Source of the DNA: Pyricularia pennisetigena
Lineage: Eukaryota > Ascomycota > Sordariomycetes > Magnaporthales > Pyriculariaceae
DNA length: 64,000 nt
NCBI RefSeq assembly: GCF_004337985.1
Contig: NC_043740.1
Location: 780,861-844,860 of the forward strand
Direction: 5' to 3'
Shown in pieces: positions 1-8,449 of the stretch. Each line of letters begins with the position of its first letter. Position 1 is the stretch's first letter. The notes under the pieces were generated by a model, which worked only from the letters and a program-made list of their open reading frames with translations, had not been told where the DNA came from and made no database searches. Made by a program: the position numbers and the translations under genes.

Positions 1-1266
1 CGTCGTTTTAATAGTTTTATCCTGCGGTATATATCGCAATTGCGTACGAATTGTCGGATATATTCGGCCATCCCGTTCCAATAGTAATTTCGAACCAAAA
101 TCGTAAATATATTATTTTTACCGCAATAACCAATTATTGGGGATTCGTGGGTTCGTTGCAAAATTGCCGTGGTTAGGGGTTCCCAATTGGGTAATTAAAG
201 GCGGTTTTTGTATAATAACGTGCCGGAAGCGTTTATTAAACAATCCGTTATTTATATTATCGTTTCGGTTTTGGGTGGAAATCGTTTTATATTTTGTTAA
301 ACCGCGTTACGTTTGCGGGCGTATACCGGGTTTTTTTCCACTACCTCGTTCCAAAATTTTGTTATATAAAATTATTGGAAAATAGATATTTTTTCCGGGA
401 CCGCCGGTAATATGTTTTATAATAATATTTAAAAAGTACCGATTATAGTTTTATTGGGTATTAGGCGTAATATTATCGTTCGCCTTTTTTCGCTGGTTTC
501 GTTTTATTCCCGTTTCGATAGCGCGTCGGGGATTGTCGCGTATTTCCCTAGTCGGTATTTTAAAACGTAATTAAATTTGGATAAGATTTCGGTTTACCGT
601 ATTTACCGTTCCGACACCACCCTCGGTTTCGTAAAATATTCGAACGTTTTATAATCCGTAAAAATGGTGAAAGGAAAACGGATATTACGTAATTCCGTTT
701 CCTATATTTGTAAATAATGGACGACCGCGAGCAATTCCTTATCGTGGATAATATAATTGCGTTAAACCGTCGTTAATTTAACGGTATAAAATATTACCGG
801 TTTTTATAACCCGTTTTTCCTTTTTTATACCAATACCCCCCCCGATAACTGCGCCGGAACAATTTATTTTTATTTTCGTTTCCGTTTCGTCGCTTTATTG
901 GGCCAATATTGGCGTTTGCAAAAATATTTATTTAAATATTTTAAAAATAGCGTTTTCCTCCGGTATCCATTTAAACGGTATTCCTTTTTTAATAAATCGA
1001 AATAAAAGCGCCGTTAAACCCGAATACCCGTTTATAAAATCCCGGTAAAAATTTGCAAATCCTAGGAAACCGCGCAGTTTTTATAACCTCGTCGGGGCTT
1101 CCCATTCCCGGATCGCGCGTAATTTTTCCGGATCGGTTTTTACGCTTATATTGGCGTATATAATAAACCCCAAATATTTAACGGAAATAACCGCGAACGC
1201 GTTTTTATCGAAATCCAAATTTAAACCCGCTTTTTTCAATTTTCCCAAAATGTGGGTAATTTTCCG

Positions 1267-1701
1267 TTAATAATCCGTTTTGGAACCGGACATATATATT
1301 AAAATATCGTCCAAATATACTAATATATAATCGTCCAATATATTCCCGAAAACGCCGTTAATATATCGCTGAAACGTGGCCGGGGCGCCCGTTAATCCGA
1401 ATAAATATACTAACCATTCGAATAATCCGAATTTTGTGCGAAAAACTGTAAAATATTTATCCTTTTCGGCCACGCGTAATTTATAAAAAATTGCGCGCAC
1501 GTTTACTTTAATAAACCATTTTACTCCGGATAAAGAGCGGAGTGTTTTTTTAATTAATGGTAAAAAATACCGGTCCCATATTGTAATAACGTTTAATATT
1601 TTATAATCGACGTATAAACGCCATTTTCCAAAGGTTTTCTGGACTATTAGGACCGGGGCTGCGGTTAACGACGCGTTTGCTCGGATCCATCCTTTGTCCA
1701 T
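1267..1701 (-). pseudogene. Reverse transcriptase domain fragment (gypsy pol)
   Basis: An uninterrupted 144-codon stretch encodes the central RT domain. It shows the motif LYVDYKILN (usually RxCVDYRxLN), FxxLPFGLxxAPATFQ represented by YLFGLTGAPATFQ, and the catalytic box YLDDILIY with its two aspartates. Substitutions such as MSGSKT in place of the usual IFSKT show decay. The domain is one piece of a degenerate polyprotein. The start methionine has no significance, because pol is normally made as a fusion with gag. It has no function of its own now. Confidence 0.85.
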
Positions 1702-2133
1702 TATATCGATTATTTATCGCCGCAATTCCAATAATTAATCGCGCGGTATATAATATAACCGGCCTTATGGTAACGGCGGGGATTTACCGTCGTTATCCTT
1801 TTAAATCCGGATATAATAGTCCAATTCGCCCCTATGCGGGGGTAAAACCGAAATTTTGCCGTTATTAAATAGGTTTTCGAAATTTTTTAATTTTACGGGT
1901 AACGTCGCCGGGGGCCTTACGTCGCCTTTATTTACCGCCGTTAAAGCTAAAACCCGGGTTATATTTTGTAACGAAATAAAAACGAATTCCATTTATTCGT
2001 TTATATTTTTTTTTGTTTTTCGGGCCGCGGCCAGGAATATATTGCCCATAACCACCGTGGGTTTCCCGTTTTTCGGACGCAGGAACAATTCCTGCACAAA
2101 TAACCTTTTAACGGACCTTATTTTTAACCCTCC

Positions 2134-2403
2134 CTAATTTGGGCTAAATACCATTTTCCGGTAAATTATCCAAAAGAATCCCAGGAATAGGTCCTGCGTT
2201 AATCCCGGAATTATATAAAAAGATATCGGCGCGGACCAACCGTCGATATTTACGTCGCAATTGCCTATTTCCCGTATATCGGTTCGTATTCGTCCCGTTA
2301 CCGTACCCAACCGGCGGATTTGCGGTAAAAAAACCTTTATTATTCCCAATTTTTCGGTACAATTTTTGCTTATAACCGCGTAATATTCGCACCCTAAATC
2401 CAT
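2134..2403 (-). pseudogene. Retroviral-type aspartic protease fragment (gypsy pol)
   Basis: The frame upstream of RT reads as a gypsy protease domain. It contains the active-site region DLGCEYYAVI, where the family normally has D-S/T-G. The serine codon appears changed to leucine (TCA to TTA), a typical RIP transition. The downstream segment ILGT/LFLG near IIPGLTQDLFLGF fits the second conserved part of the fold. It lies between gag and RT on the same strand, where the protease belongs. The lost active-site residue and flanking stops make it inactive. Confidence 0.65.
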
Positions 2404-3577
2404 TTATATAATAATAAATTTTGTCAAATTAATTAAAACCGGGATAAAGAATGGTCGTTTATTTATTATAATTTGTATTTTTTTTAACTGTTTTTTCCGA
2501 TCCATATTTATTAACGTATTATAGGGTGGTCCGGGCCCGTCGCGTCGGTTTTCCCCTAAGTTAAAATTATGGCCCAGGGTTAATTTTTTCCCTTTTCGGG
2601 GTCGTTTGGCGTCGGACGTATAACCGGTGCGAATTGGTAATTTTAGGCGTAATAGGAGGCGGACCCGTAACGGAAACAAACCCCCGTTTTACGGCGTCGT
2701 TGGAATTTTTAAATGGATATTTATAAAATTTTATTTTTCCTTTTGTTTCCATCCAATCGGCGCCCTCCTCGCTTTTTACCAACGTTATAACGGTTTCGGC
2801 CAACCTTTATCGCTAATACGCCCGTTATTATTATATTTTTTAAACCTATTTATAAGGAATTTGGGAGGGGGGCGTTCCGTTTTTGGCCGAAACGTTTATC
2901 CAAATCGATAACCTCCAAATTTTGGGCGATATAGCGGTATATAGCGATAAATCCGTGGTAAAAATCGGAAACGATACCCTTTCCTACCGACGCTTTTTTT
3001 ATCCGGTTAACGACCCGGAAACGCAAATAATTGGCCCGTATTTCGTTTAATTATTCGAAACCCCCGGCCGCAATAAGGAGGCGTTCGAATTTGGTAAAAA
3101 AATGTGCGAATAATTCGCCGTATCGTATTCGGAATATTTTTAATTCGGCGAGGGTTTGGGTTTTTTTATAAAGGTTATCGTACGTGCGTCCCAAATATTC
3201 GATAAAATCTTCGTAATTATACTTTTTTCCGGTACCTTTTACCTCGTAAAAAAAACGGACGATATCCTATATTATAATAATAAAATTAAATTATACGTAT
3301 TCGAATTAATCGCGCTAATTCCCGATAAATTCCGCGTCGCGTACTAATTTGTACGAAATAATTTATTTCCAAATTGTGAACGTAACCGGTGCGCCGTCGT
3401 ATAATGGGGGGTTACGTAAGGGTTTTTTTTTGGGGCGTTGTTTTTGCGCGATCGCGTTTGCGTTTAAGGAATATAATTGCATTTAAACGATGCGTTCCTC
3501 CAATATCGCGATATTCGCGACCAGGTTTTGGTAAAGGTCGTAAATTTCCCCTCCCGCGCCTGGCCTTGGGTTAGCCA
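2404..3577 (-). pseudogene. Degenerate gag of retrotransposon copy A1
   Basis: A plausible gag start lies at 3577 on the minus strand (MANPRPGAGGEIYDLYQ...), followed by a helical N-terminus with LEERIV and then in-frame stops. Around 3200-3060 the text LGRTYDNLYKKTQTLAEL resembles the end of a gypsy gag core, and 2800-2560 is a basic, proline-rich tail. Several frameshifts and stops interrupt it. The call rests on position next to the protease and on composition rather than on a strong motif; I do not see a clean CCHC zinc knuckle. Confidence 0.55.
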
Positions 3578-3651
3578 TTATTGTGTTTAAATTTAAACGT
3601 TAGTAAATATTATAAAGTAAACCAACGGCCTTGAAACCGTTAAATATCCTT

Positions 3652-3795
3652 GTTGGTATTATTATTAACGTTGGGGGAAAAGGGAGGAAAAGGTGCATAT
3701 CCGGGTCGTGGTAGTGTCCTTCCCCTTATATATTGTCCCTAACCCGTTTTTGTATCTTATTACGTGATACGTGCCTTAGGCACGAATCCATAACA
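3652..3795 (-). repeat. Putative 5-prime LTR of copy A1
   Basis: On the minus strand the segment starts TGTTATGGATT and ends ACCAACA, satisfying TG...CA. It contains a TATATAAGGGG promoter-like box and lies about 75 nt upstream of the gag start. The partner LTR is outside the window, so the boundaries cannot be confirmed. An 18-nt inverted repeat (3627-3644, AACGG/CCGTT arms) lies between LTR and gag where the primer-binding site would be. Confidence 0.4.
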
Positions 3796-3954
3796 AAAAG
3801 AAAATACAAAATAAAAAAAACAATTTTTTTTAATTATAAAATAAGATTTAACAAATATATTTTATATTTTTTATTCCAATTATAATTTTTTCAAATTCTT
3901 TTTAATTTAATTGATAAAACTAATAAATAAAATTTAAGAAATTTTTATTTTTAC

Positions 3955-4098
3955 GGGTTTTTCACGGGGGCCCGCGGGTTGCCAAGAAAACCCGCGTTCA
4001 GTTTTGGGCCGGGCCGGGCCCCCCCACAAAAAATTCAACCCACCCACGGGTCGCACGCCCCACCGATTGGGGCTAACACGGGCCCCCGTGGGGGGGTT
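3955..4098. repeat. G+C-rich island, possible terminal region of a hAT-type DNA transposon
   Basis: In the middle of AT-rich RIP-damaged sequence is about 145 bp packed with GGGCCC, CCCGCGGGTT, GGGCCGGGCCGGGCC and CGGGCCCCCG. A similar island with CCCGCGGGTT and GGCCCACGGGTT stands at the right edge of the window, also flanked by very AT-rich DNA. Such subterminal motifs occur in fungal hAT elements. The island abuts the first bases of the 3-prime LTR of copy A2 and appears to interrupt it. The AT-rich 3796-3954 may be its interior. No transposase was seen. Confidence 0.35.
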
Positions 4099-4439
4099 TT
4101 GGAATGCCTTAGTCGTAATATAAGGTTTGCTTTCATTTAACCAAATCCATTTAGCCTTTAAATAATTCGTATTCCCCTAATTTTTATTTTTGTTTTCATA
4201 TTCCTTCCTTGCTAACTTTTTTGCGCCTTATCCAATTGCGTTTCCCAATCGAAATCTGGTCGTTCGTCAATGGAACGTCGCCACGTTTTCCTTTTTTTTT
4301 ATCGGTTAATATTGTCGAAATGCCCTTTTATAATCCCTACTATATTAAAAACGTAATACTTTATCCAATATTGTTTCAGGATTTCGCTCGTTGTGTGGAA
4401 TATATTCGTTCCAATCGTTTTAGGTGCGATATATTGGGT

Positions 4440-4720
4440 TTATTTACCGCTTAAATCCGTTATTTTGGGCGTTGATATTCCAGACTGGACGTGGAAATCG
4501 AGGCGCTCGAGCAGCAGATTTATACGCAGCAGGCAAAGATATTTCGTTTGCGAAAATAAAAAAATTGTGGTTTGAAAAAATAAGGCGAATTATATTTCGC
4601 GGAATCAACGATTTGGAAGAATTGGATCTCGTGGAGCGCGAAAAGGCAAAATAGGAGAAACGGCGGCGATCGGCCAAAATTTTCCCCGAAATATTTCTGA
4701 AATCGCTTTTCCAAAATTCC
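4440..4720 (-). repeat. Conserved segment downstream of the chromodomain, shared with copy B
   Basis: The minus-strand translation DRRRFSYFAFSRSTRSN...LIPRNIIRLIFSN matches the plus-strand translation DRRRFSYFTSLYSTRSS...LIPPNIIRIIFSN at about 11465-11580, so the segment is part of the element. The plus-strand reading here, with RGINDLEELDLVEREKAK, is rich in charged residues. It may be the real coding strand of an antisense or captured gene. Which strand was translated cannot be decided from two damaged copies. Confidence 0.5.
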
Positions 4721-5684
4721 AGTTTTGTTTAGGATTCCTCTTTTCCGATAAATTTTTTGAATCCTTTTTTATTGGATAAAATAAATATTTTTGCGCAATA
4801 TTTAATTGGTAAATTGTTTTGTCCGTATATTTTTATTTATCATATGTGTTAATTGTTTTTTGGTAAATTTATTTAATGGTATAGTCTCGAATCCTGGTCG
4901 ATCCTTAGTTTTTGGAAATGGTAAATGGTGTTTTTATAAATTATCCTTTTTTTGGCTAATTTGCTCGCAAATCCATTTCCTAATAATATTGGCGAAATAA
5001 TTCCTAACAATTTTGGAAACAATTAAGGGGTTCCCAAATATTCTTTTCGTATTTATAATTTTCCCATTTAAAAAAGTATTCTGTTTCACCGTGGTTGCGT
5101 TTATAATCCAATAATTTCTCGCTTTCGTACGTTTTATTTGCGTCGATATTAATTATATTTTATTTACTGGCACCGTCTGGTACTAGTCCCAATAACAGTA
5201 TGTGCAACGTTTGATAAATATTTGGACTTTTTGGTAATAATAATTTATAATTGGTTTCGCTAGTTTTTTCATTAATTTCAAAAAATCCAAATTTTTCAAA
5301 ATTCAATTGGCTATTGTGAGGAGGTTATGAGATAGAATAAGCTTAATCTTAAACGCGGGGAAAAGTGGATCACGTATAAGGCTGACGGAACGTTGAAATG
5401 GCAGATAACCGTCTGCTAGCGGGTAATAGAGATGATATATTGTTGTTGCACAATCGATTCGTTGAATCGTTGAATCGATGAAGGTTATGAAGGTGATGAA
5501 TCTAAGGCTAAGTTGTGAATTACGTGTTCGAATCCGTAGGTGCAGATCTTCGATCCGGATGTCCGGAATGCGGGGTCACGTCACATGATTTGGCCTTATT
5601 CATGTGACTGACCTGCCGACCTATTGAGCCTAACGGCCCATTAAGCCTAACGGCCTGTTGTGCTTATGCATGCACAGAAAATCT

Positions 5685-5768
5685 GCGACCACAACGGGAT
5701 TCGAACCCACGCACTTCAACGAAAGTATGATATAGATTATGGTACGTGCATTATACCACTAAGCTAGA
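5685..5768 (-). other. tRNA-like sequence with Pol III A and B boxes (tRNA relic or SINE head)
   Basis: On the minus strand TAGCTTAGTGG (5766-5756) matches the tRNA A box and GGGTTCGAATCCC (5708-5696) the B box and T-loop. A GCAC/GTGC pairing sits between them where an anticodon stem would be, enclosing a loop much longer than 7 nt (an intron or decay). The 3-prime acceptor side reads TGTGGTC, but the 5-prime side (ATTTAAT) cannot pair with it, so no functional acceptor stem is visible. No anticodon is assigned. It lies inside the nested LTR. Confidence 0.45.
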
Positions 5769-5881
5769 TTAAATATGACGTATTTGTTTTGTTGTTGAAA
5801 CTATGAACAAAGACGTGATATATAAAGCTTTGTGTGTATAAACGCGTATACGTTTTATTTGTTATTTATTTATTTATTCGA

Positions 5882-5966
5882 TGCAGGGTGACTAATAAAA
5901 TTAGCCCGTGCTAGCCGTTGTAAAATAATGCAGGGTAGCTAATATACTTAGCCCTGCGCTAGCCAT
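5882..5966. repeat. Imperfect tandem duplication, period 47 bp
   Basis: Two copies start at 5882 and 5929. Each runs TGCAGGGT..CTAATA...TTAGCCC followed by GCTAGCC, differing by several transitions and small changes. They lie near the 3-prime end of the nested solo LTR. Related short strings (GTACAGGGTAGCTGA, TGCAGGGTGGGTG) recur at 7020-7075. Confidence 0.6.
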
Positions 5967-6686
5967 GTTCACAGCCATTTGGTCGCTGTGTTTTAATATT
6001 ACGTCGAATAAAATAAACGCTATTTCTTTCCTGGAAAAATGATCCCTTTATCCGACGCTGGTTGGCGTATTTGGTCATTTTTGCTCGAACGAATTTTAAT
6101 TTTTATTGGAATTCCTAATAAAGTTTTCGTAATTCGTTTGCTTGTTTATCGGTTCGTGGGGCCGTAATCGTGGTTTTTGGTTCTCCATATACGGTAGGAT
6201 TAAATCCGTAATTGGTATTAAACGGGGTTATATTAACATTTTTATCTTTTGAGCTGCTATACGCGATTTATACCGTGGGTAATAGTCGTACCCATTTATT
6301 TTATTTATGGTTTATGTGGCATTTTAGGTATTGTTTTAATGTTTGGTTAACTCGTTTTATTTGTCCGTCTGTCTGTGGGTGAAATGCTGTAGATAATGTA
6401 TAGTCGGTTGCTAGTTATTCCATTAAAGATTTCCAGCATTTTAATGTAAAAAGCTTATTTATATCCGTAATAATGCTTTTTGGAAGTCCATAATAATTGG
6501 CAATGATTTGGAGGAATGTGTAAACGATTTTTTCGGCGTTGCAACTTTATTATAGGGTAGGAAATAGGCGTATTTGGTGAGTTTATCCATTATGATTAAT
6601 ATGTAGTCGTATTTAGTTAAAATAAATGGTTTTTCGGAAAGTGGCGATTTGACGATAAAGTTTATAATAATAGTTTGTGTTAGCAA

Positions 6687-7200
6687 TATGTGTTGCTAAC
6701 AGGGGGTTTAACACTAGCCTAGGTGCGGCGTGGTGCTAGTTGCGTTGTAAAGGCCTGTAATTACAGGGTTTAAATGCATTAATTGTTCACTAAATTTTGG
6801 GATTAATAATTTCGATTTATTGGTGGGGGAAACTTTGCTTTGTCTCCCTTACAAACTCTTCGACATCGAAACGGGCTCCGCGCCCCTGAAAGCGTTCCGG
6901 TGCCGCACACGATTTTCCGAAAAATTATTTTATATGCGTGGCTAAAAAAACACCCTTATTTCCATACAAACCATCTCTGGGTTCGCACTAATTTGCTGAT
7001 TTAATGAAAATTTCAACCAGGTACAGGGTAGCTGACTCGTAAATGCAGGGTGGGTGTTAAACCCGGTACAGGGTAAACCCCATTCGCTGGCATTTTGAAT
7101 CGCAACTCCTGCAATACACAAAATATAACGGATAATCCGACAACCCCGACAGCCCCACTTCGGCAATATTTATTGTGGTTTATATCCAAATAAAAGTGGA
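6687..7200. repeat. Unclassified inserted or rearranged segment inside copy A2
   Basis: This stretch separates the gag N-terminus from the integrase and is richer in G+C than the sequence around it. It begins near TGTGTTAGCAATATGTG and contains a perfect GTTAGCAA/TTGCTAAC hairpin at its left end. It also carries ACAGGGTA/GCAGGGT repeats like those of the nested LTR. It may be another degraded LTR, but I could not find matching ends or a target duplication. The open frame at 6942-7166 has no recognisable product. Confidence 0.3.
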
Positions 7201-7219
7201 CCCATTACATGCTAATAAC

Positions 7220-7442
7220 GCATATAATTAACACTATTAATTCGTTTAATTTGTTTAGTTATTCGTTCCTGGAACTGTTAATTTTCCGCTTGGAGCGTCG
7301 CGACCATTTAACGTAAGGCGTCGGCGTTGGCCGGAACGTTAATAGTGAAAAAGGTTTGTAGGGTGGGTTTATTTAAAGATATTGTTTCGGCGGTACTATT
7401 CGGTATGCTTTGAAATAAAATATTAAATAGGAGTTATTAAAA
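7220..7442 (-). pseudogene. gag N-terminal fragment of copy A2
   Basis: Immediately inside the 5-prime LTR the minus strand reads PTLQTFFTINVPANADALR, a stop, then MVATLQAEN and FQERITKQ. This is a helical, glutamine-rich start as in gypsy gag proteins. One or more stops replace probable glutamine codons (CAA/CAG to TAA/TAG). The rest of gag is missing. Confidence 0.5.
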
Positions 7443-7900
7443 TGTTACGATTAAGGTATCGCGTAATTTGTTTTTAGGGTAAAGTATAGTGGGTTGAAGC
7501 AATTGAATGTTTTAATTGGGTAGTTGGGGTTTTTAATAATTGGGGTGATATTATAATCGTTTTCAAATAAATATTAAGGTTAATTAGAGTTCAGTTGCCG
7601 TGAAAAAATCCTAAAATAGAATTTATTTATATAATAATTAACGTGTTTTATCTAGATTATACTCCCAACATAATCTCTCTTAATCTCTGGCAGATTATAA
7701 AGATTAGTTCCTTTAATCTGTTATAATCTTTGAGGGATTATTAAAATTATTTTCCTTGGTAGTTACGTGGTGTTACGTGACTGGGTCCTTACGTAATCCT
7801 GTTTCATGTCGGCCGGTGTCCTCTCTGGTCGAGTGTCTTTAGGAGGGTTGTGACCCCGCTTGGCCTCACTGGTACCGACCCGATTGTCTTGCTCGTAACA
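7443..7900 (-). repeat. 5-prime LTR of copy A2 (458 bp)
   Basis: It is bounded by TGTTACGA at 7443 and TCGTAACA at 7893-7900, perfect 8-bp inverted termini. The segment is homologous along its whole length, in inverse orientation, to 12032-12471. Because the gag of copy A2 lies directly to its left on the minus strand, it is assigned as that element's 5-prime LTR. It retains more CpA/TpG than the right copy and so is less RIP-damaged. Confidence 0.75.
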
Positions 7901-8449
7901 CGCTCCTCGACAGCGAAAAACAAGGCAATTACATTTCCCTAAAGGTCGTAAAAAAAACGACGGATATTTTGGTAACAGAAAAAACCATATCGACTGCAAA
8001 CCGTAAAAAAGGCTGTTTTAGACGGGAACCGCATTATCGAAACAGAAACCGTATACTTTTGGATGGAAACTTATAAACGAAAAAAAACAAATTATTTTGG
8101 ATATTACGGAAATAGGGAACAAAAATATAATTCGAAAACTTTTCTGGTTTAAAAAAGCAATTCCAGGATAAGTTGGACTAACCGCCAAATCAAATTGGAA
8201 AAATACCTAGTAATTAAACGATCTCCAGCACAATAGGGTTTATATAGGAGATATAGGGTACGGAAAAACCAACTAAAACAAATGGGGTATTTATAGGAAG
8301 AACGATTAACCCCGGAACTAATACCGGAAAAAAACGCGATTATCTACTGGCTAAAACCGTTCCAATAACGAAATAACAAATACGGAGACATAAACTAAAA
8401 ACGGTAAAATTCCAAAAAGAAATACCTAACATATATCCTATCATTTAAC

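Larger units (their letters stand above)
1..3795 (-). mobile_element. RIP-degraded Ty3/gypsy LTR retrotransposon relic (copy A1)
   Basis: Read on the minus strand, the order from high to low coordinates is putative LTR, gag (from about 3577), aspartic protease (2403-2134), reverse transcriptase (1701-1267), then degraded RNase H and integrase sequence running off the left edge. This gag-PR-RT-RH-IN order is that of Ty3/gypsy elements. All frames carry scattered stops. The sequence is poor in CpA/TpG and rich in TpA but keeps many CpG steps, as expected if C-to-T changes occurred mainly at CpA (RIP). The 3-prime LTR lies outside the window. The gag N-terminus differs from that of the neighbouring copies, so this is a different family. 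Confidence 0.85.
5315..5973. repeat. Nested solo LTR (659 bp) with target-site duplication
   Basis: The segment begins TGTGAGGAGG and ends GTTCACA, so its termini are the inverted TGTGA/TCACA expected of an LTR. It is flanked by GCTAT (5310-5314) and GCCAT (5974-5978), a 5-bp duplication differing by one C/T transition that RIP could explain. Removing it rejoins the integrase reading frame of copy A2. It is therefore a later insertion that lost its interior by LTR-LTR recombination. Its sequence is unlike the LTRs of copies A2 and B. Confidence 0.65.
4980..6686 (-). pseudogene. Integrase plus C-terminal chromodomain, split by a solo LTR
   Basis: At 6686-6459 the frame carries the integrase core start (IINFIVKSPLSEKPF, then LIIMDKLTKYAYFLPYNK). 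At about 6140-5980 follows the integrase C-terminus with FVRAKMTKYANQ, matching copy B. The frame then resumes on the other side of the nested LTR (5314 downwards). Near 5120-5010 it reads KTYESEKLLDYKRNHGETE and FFKWENYKYEKNIWEP, a chromodomain with its aromatic cage region. Gypsy elements of the chromovirus clade use this domain to target heterochromatin. Stops from C-to-T change and the insertion make it inactive. Confidence 0.75.
4099..7900 (-). mobile_element. RIP-degraded chromodomain Ty3/gypsy element, minus orientation (copy A2)
   Basis: Read from 7900 downwards: 5-prime LTR (7900-7443), gag N-terminus (about 7440-7220), a foreign or rearranged segment (7200-6687), integrase and chromodomain (6686 to about 4980, split by a solo LTR), a conserved post-pol segment (about 4720-4440), a spacer matching copy B, and the first about 20 bases of the 3-prime LTR (4120-4099). 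Protease, RT and RNase H are missing, so the element is internally deleted as well as RIP-damaged. Homology to copy B runs through the LTR, integrase C-terminus, chromodomain and post-pol region, in opposite orientation. Confidence 0.8.

Noticed and set aside
4424..4654. Plus-strand frame with GINDLEELDLVEREKAK as an independent gene
   Set aside because: It lies inside the segment conserved between two copies of the retrotransposon and carries stops beyond it. It is treated as part of the element.
6942..7166. 74-codon minus-strand frame in the unclassified segment
   Set aside because: No motif or initiation context. It sits in repeat-derived DNA.
7763..7999. 78-codon minus-strand frame across the LTR of copy A2
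   Set aside because: It spans the LTR end into copy B, so it cannot be an ancestral gene.
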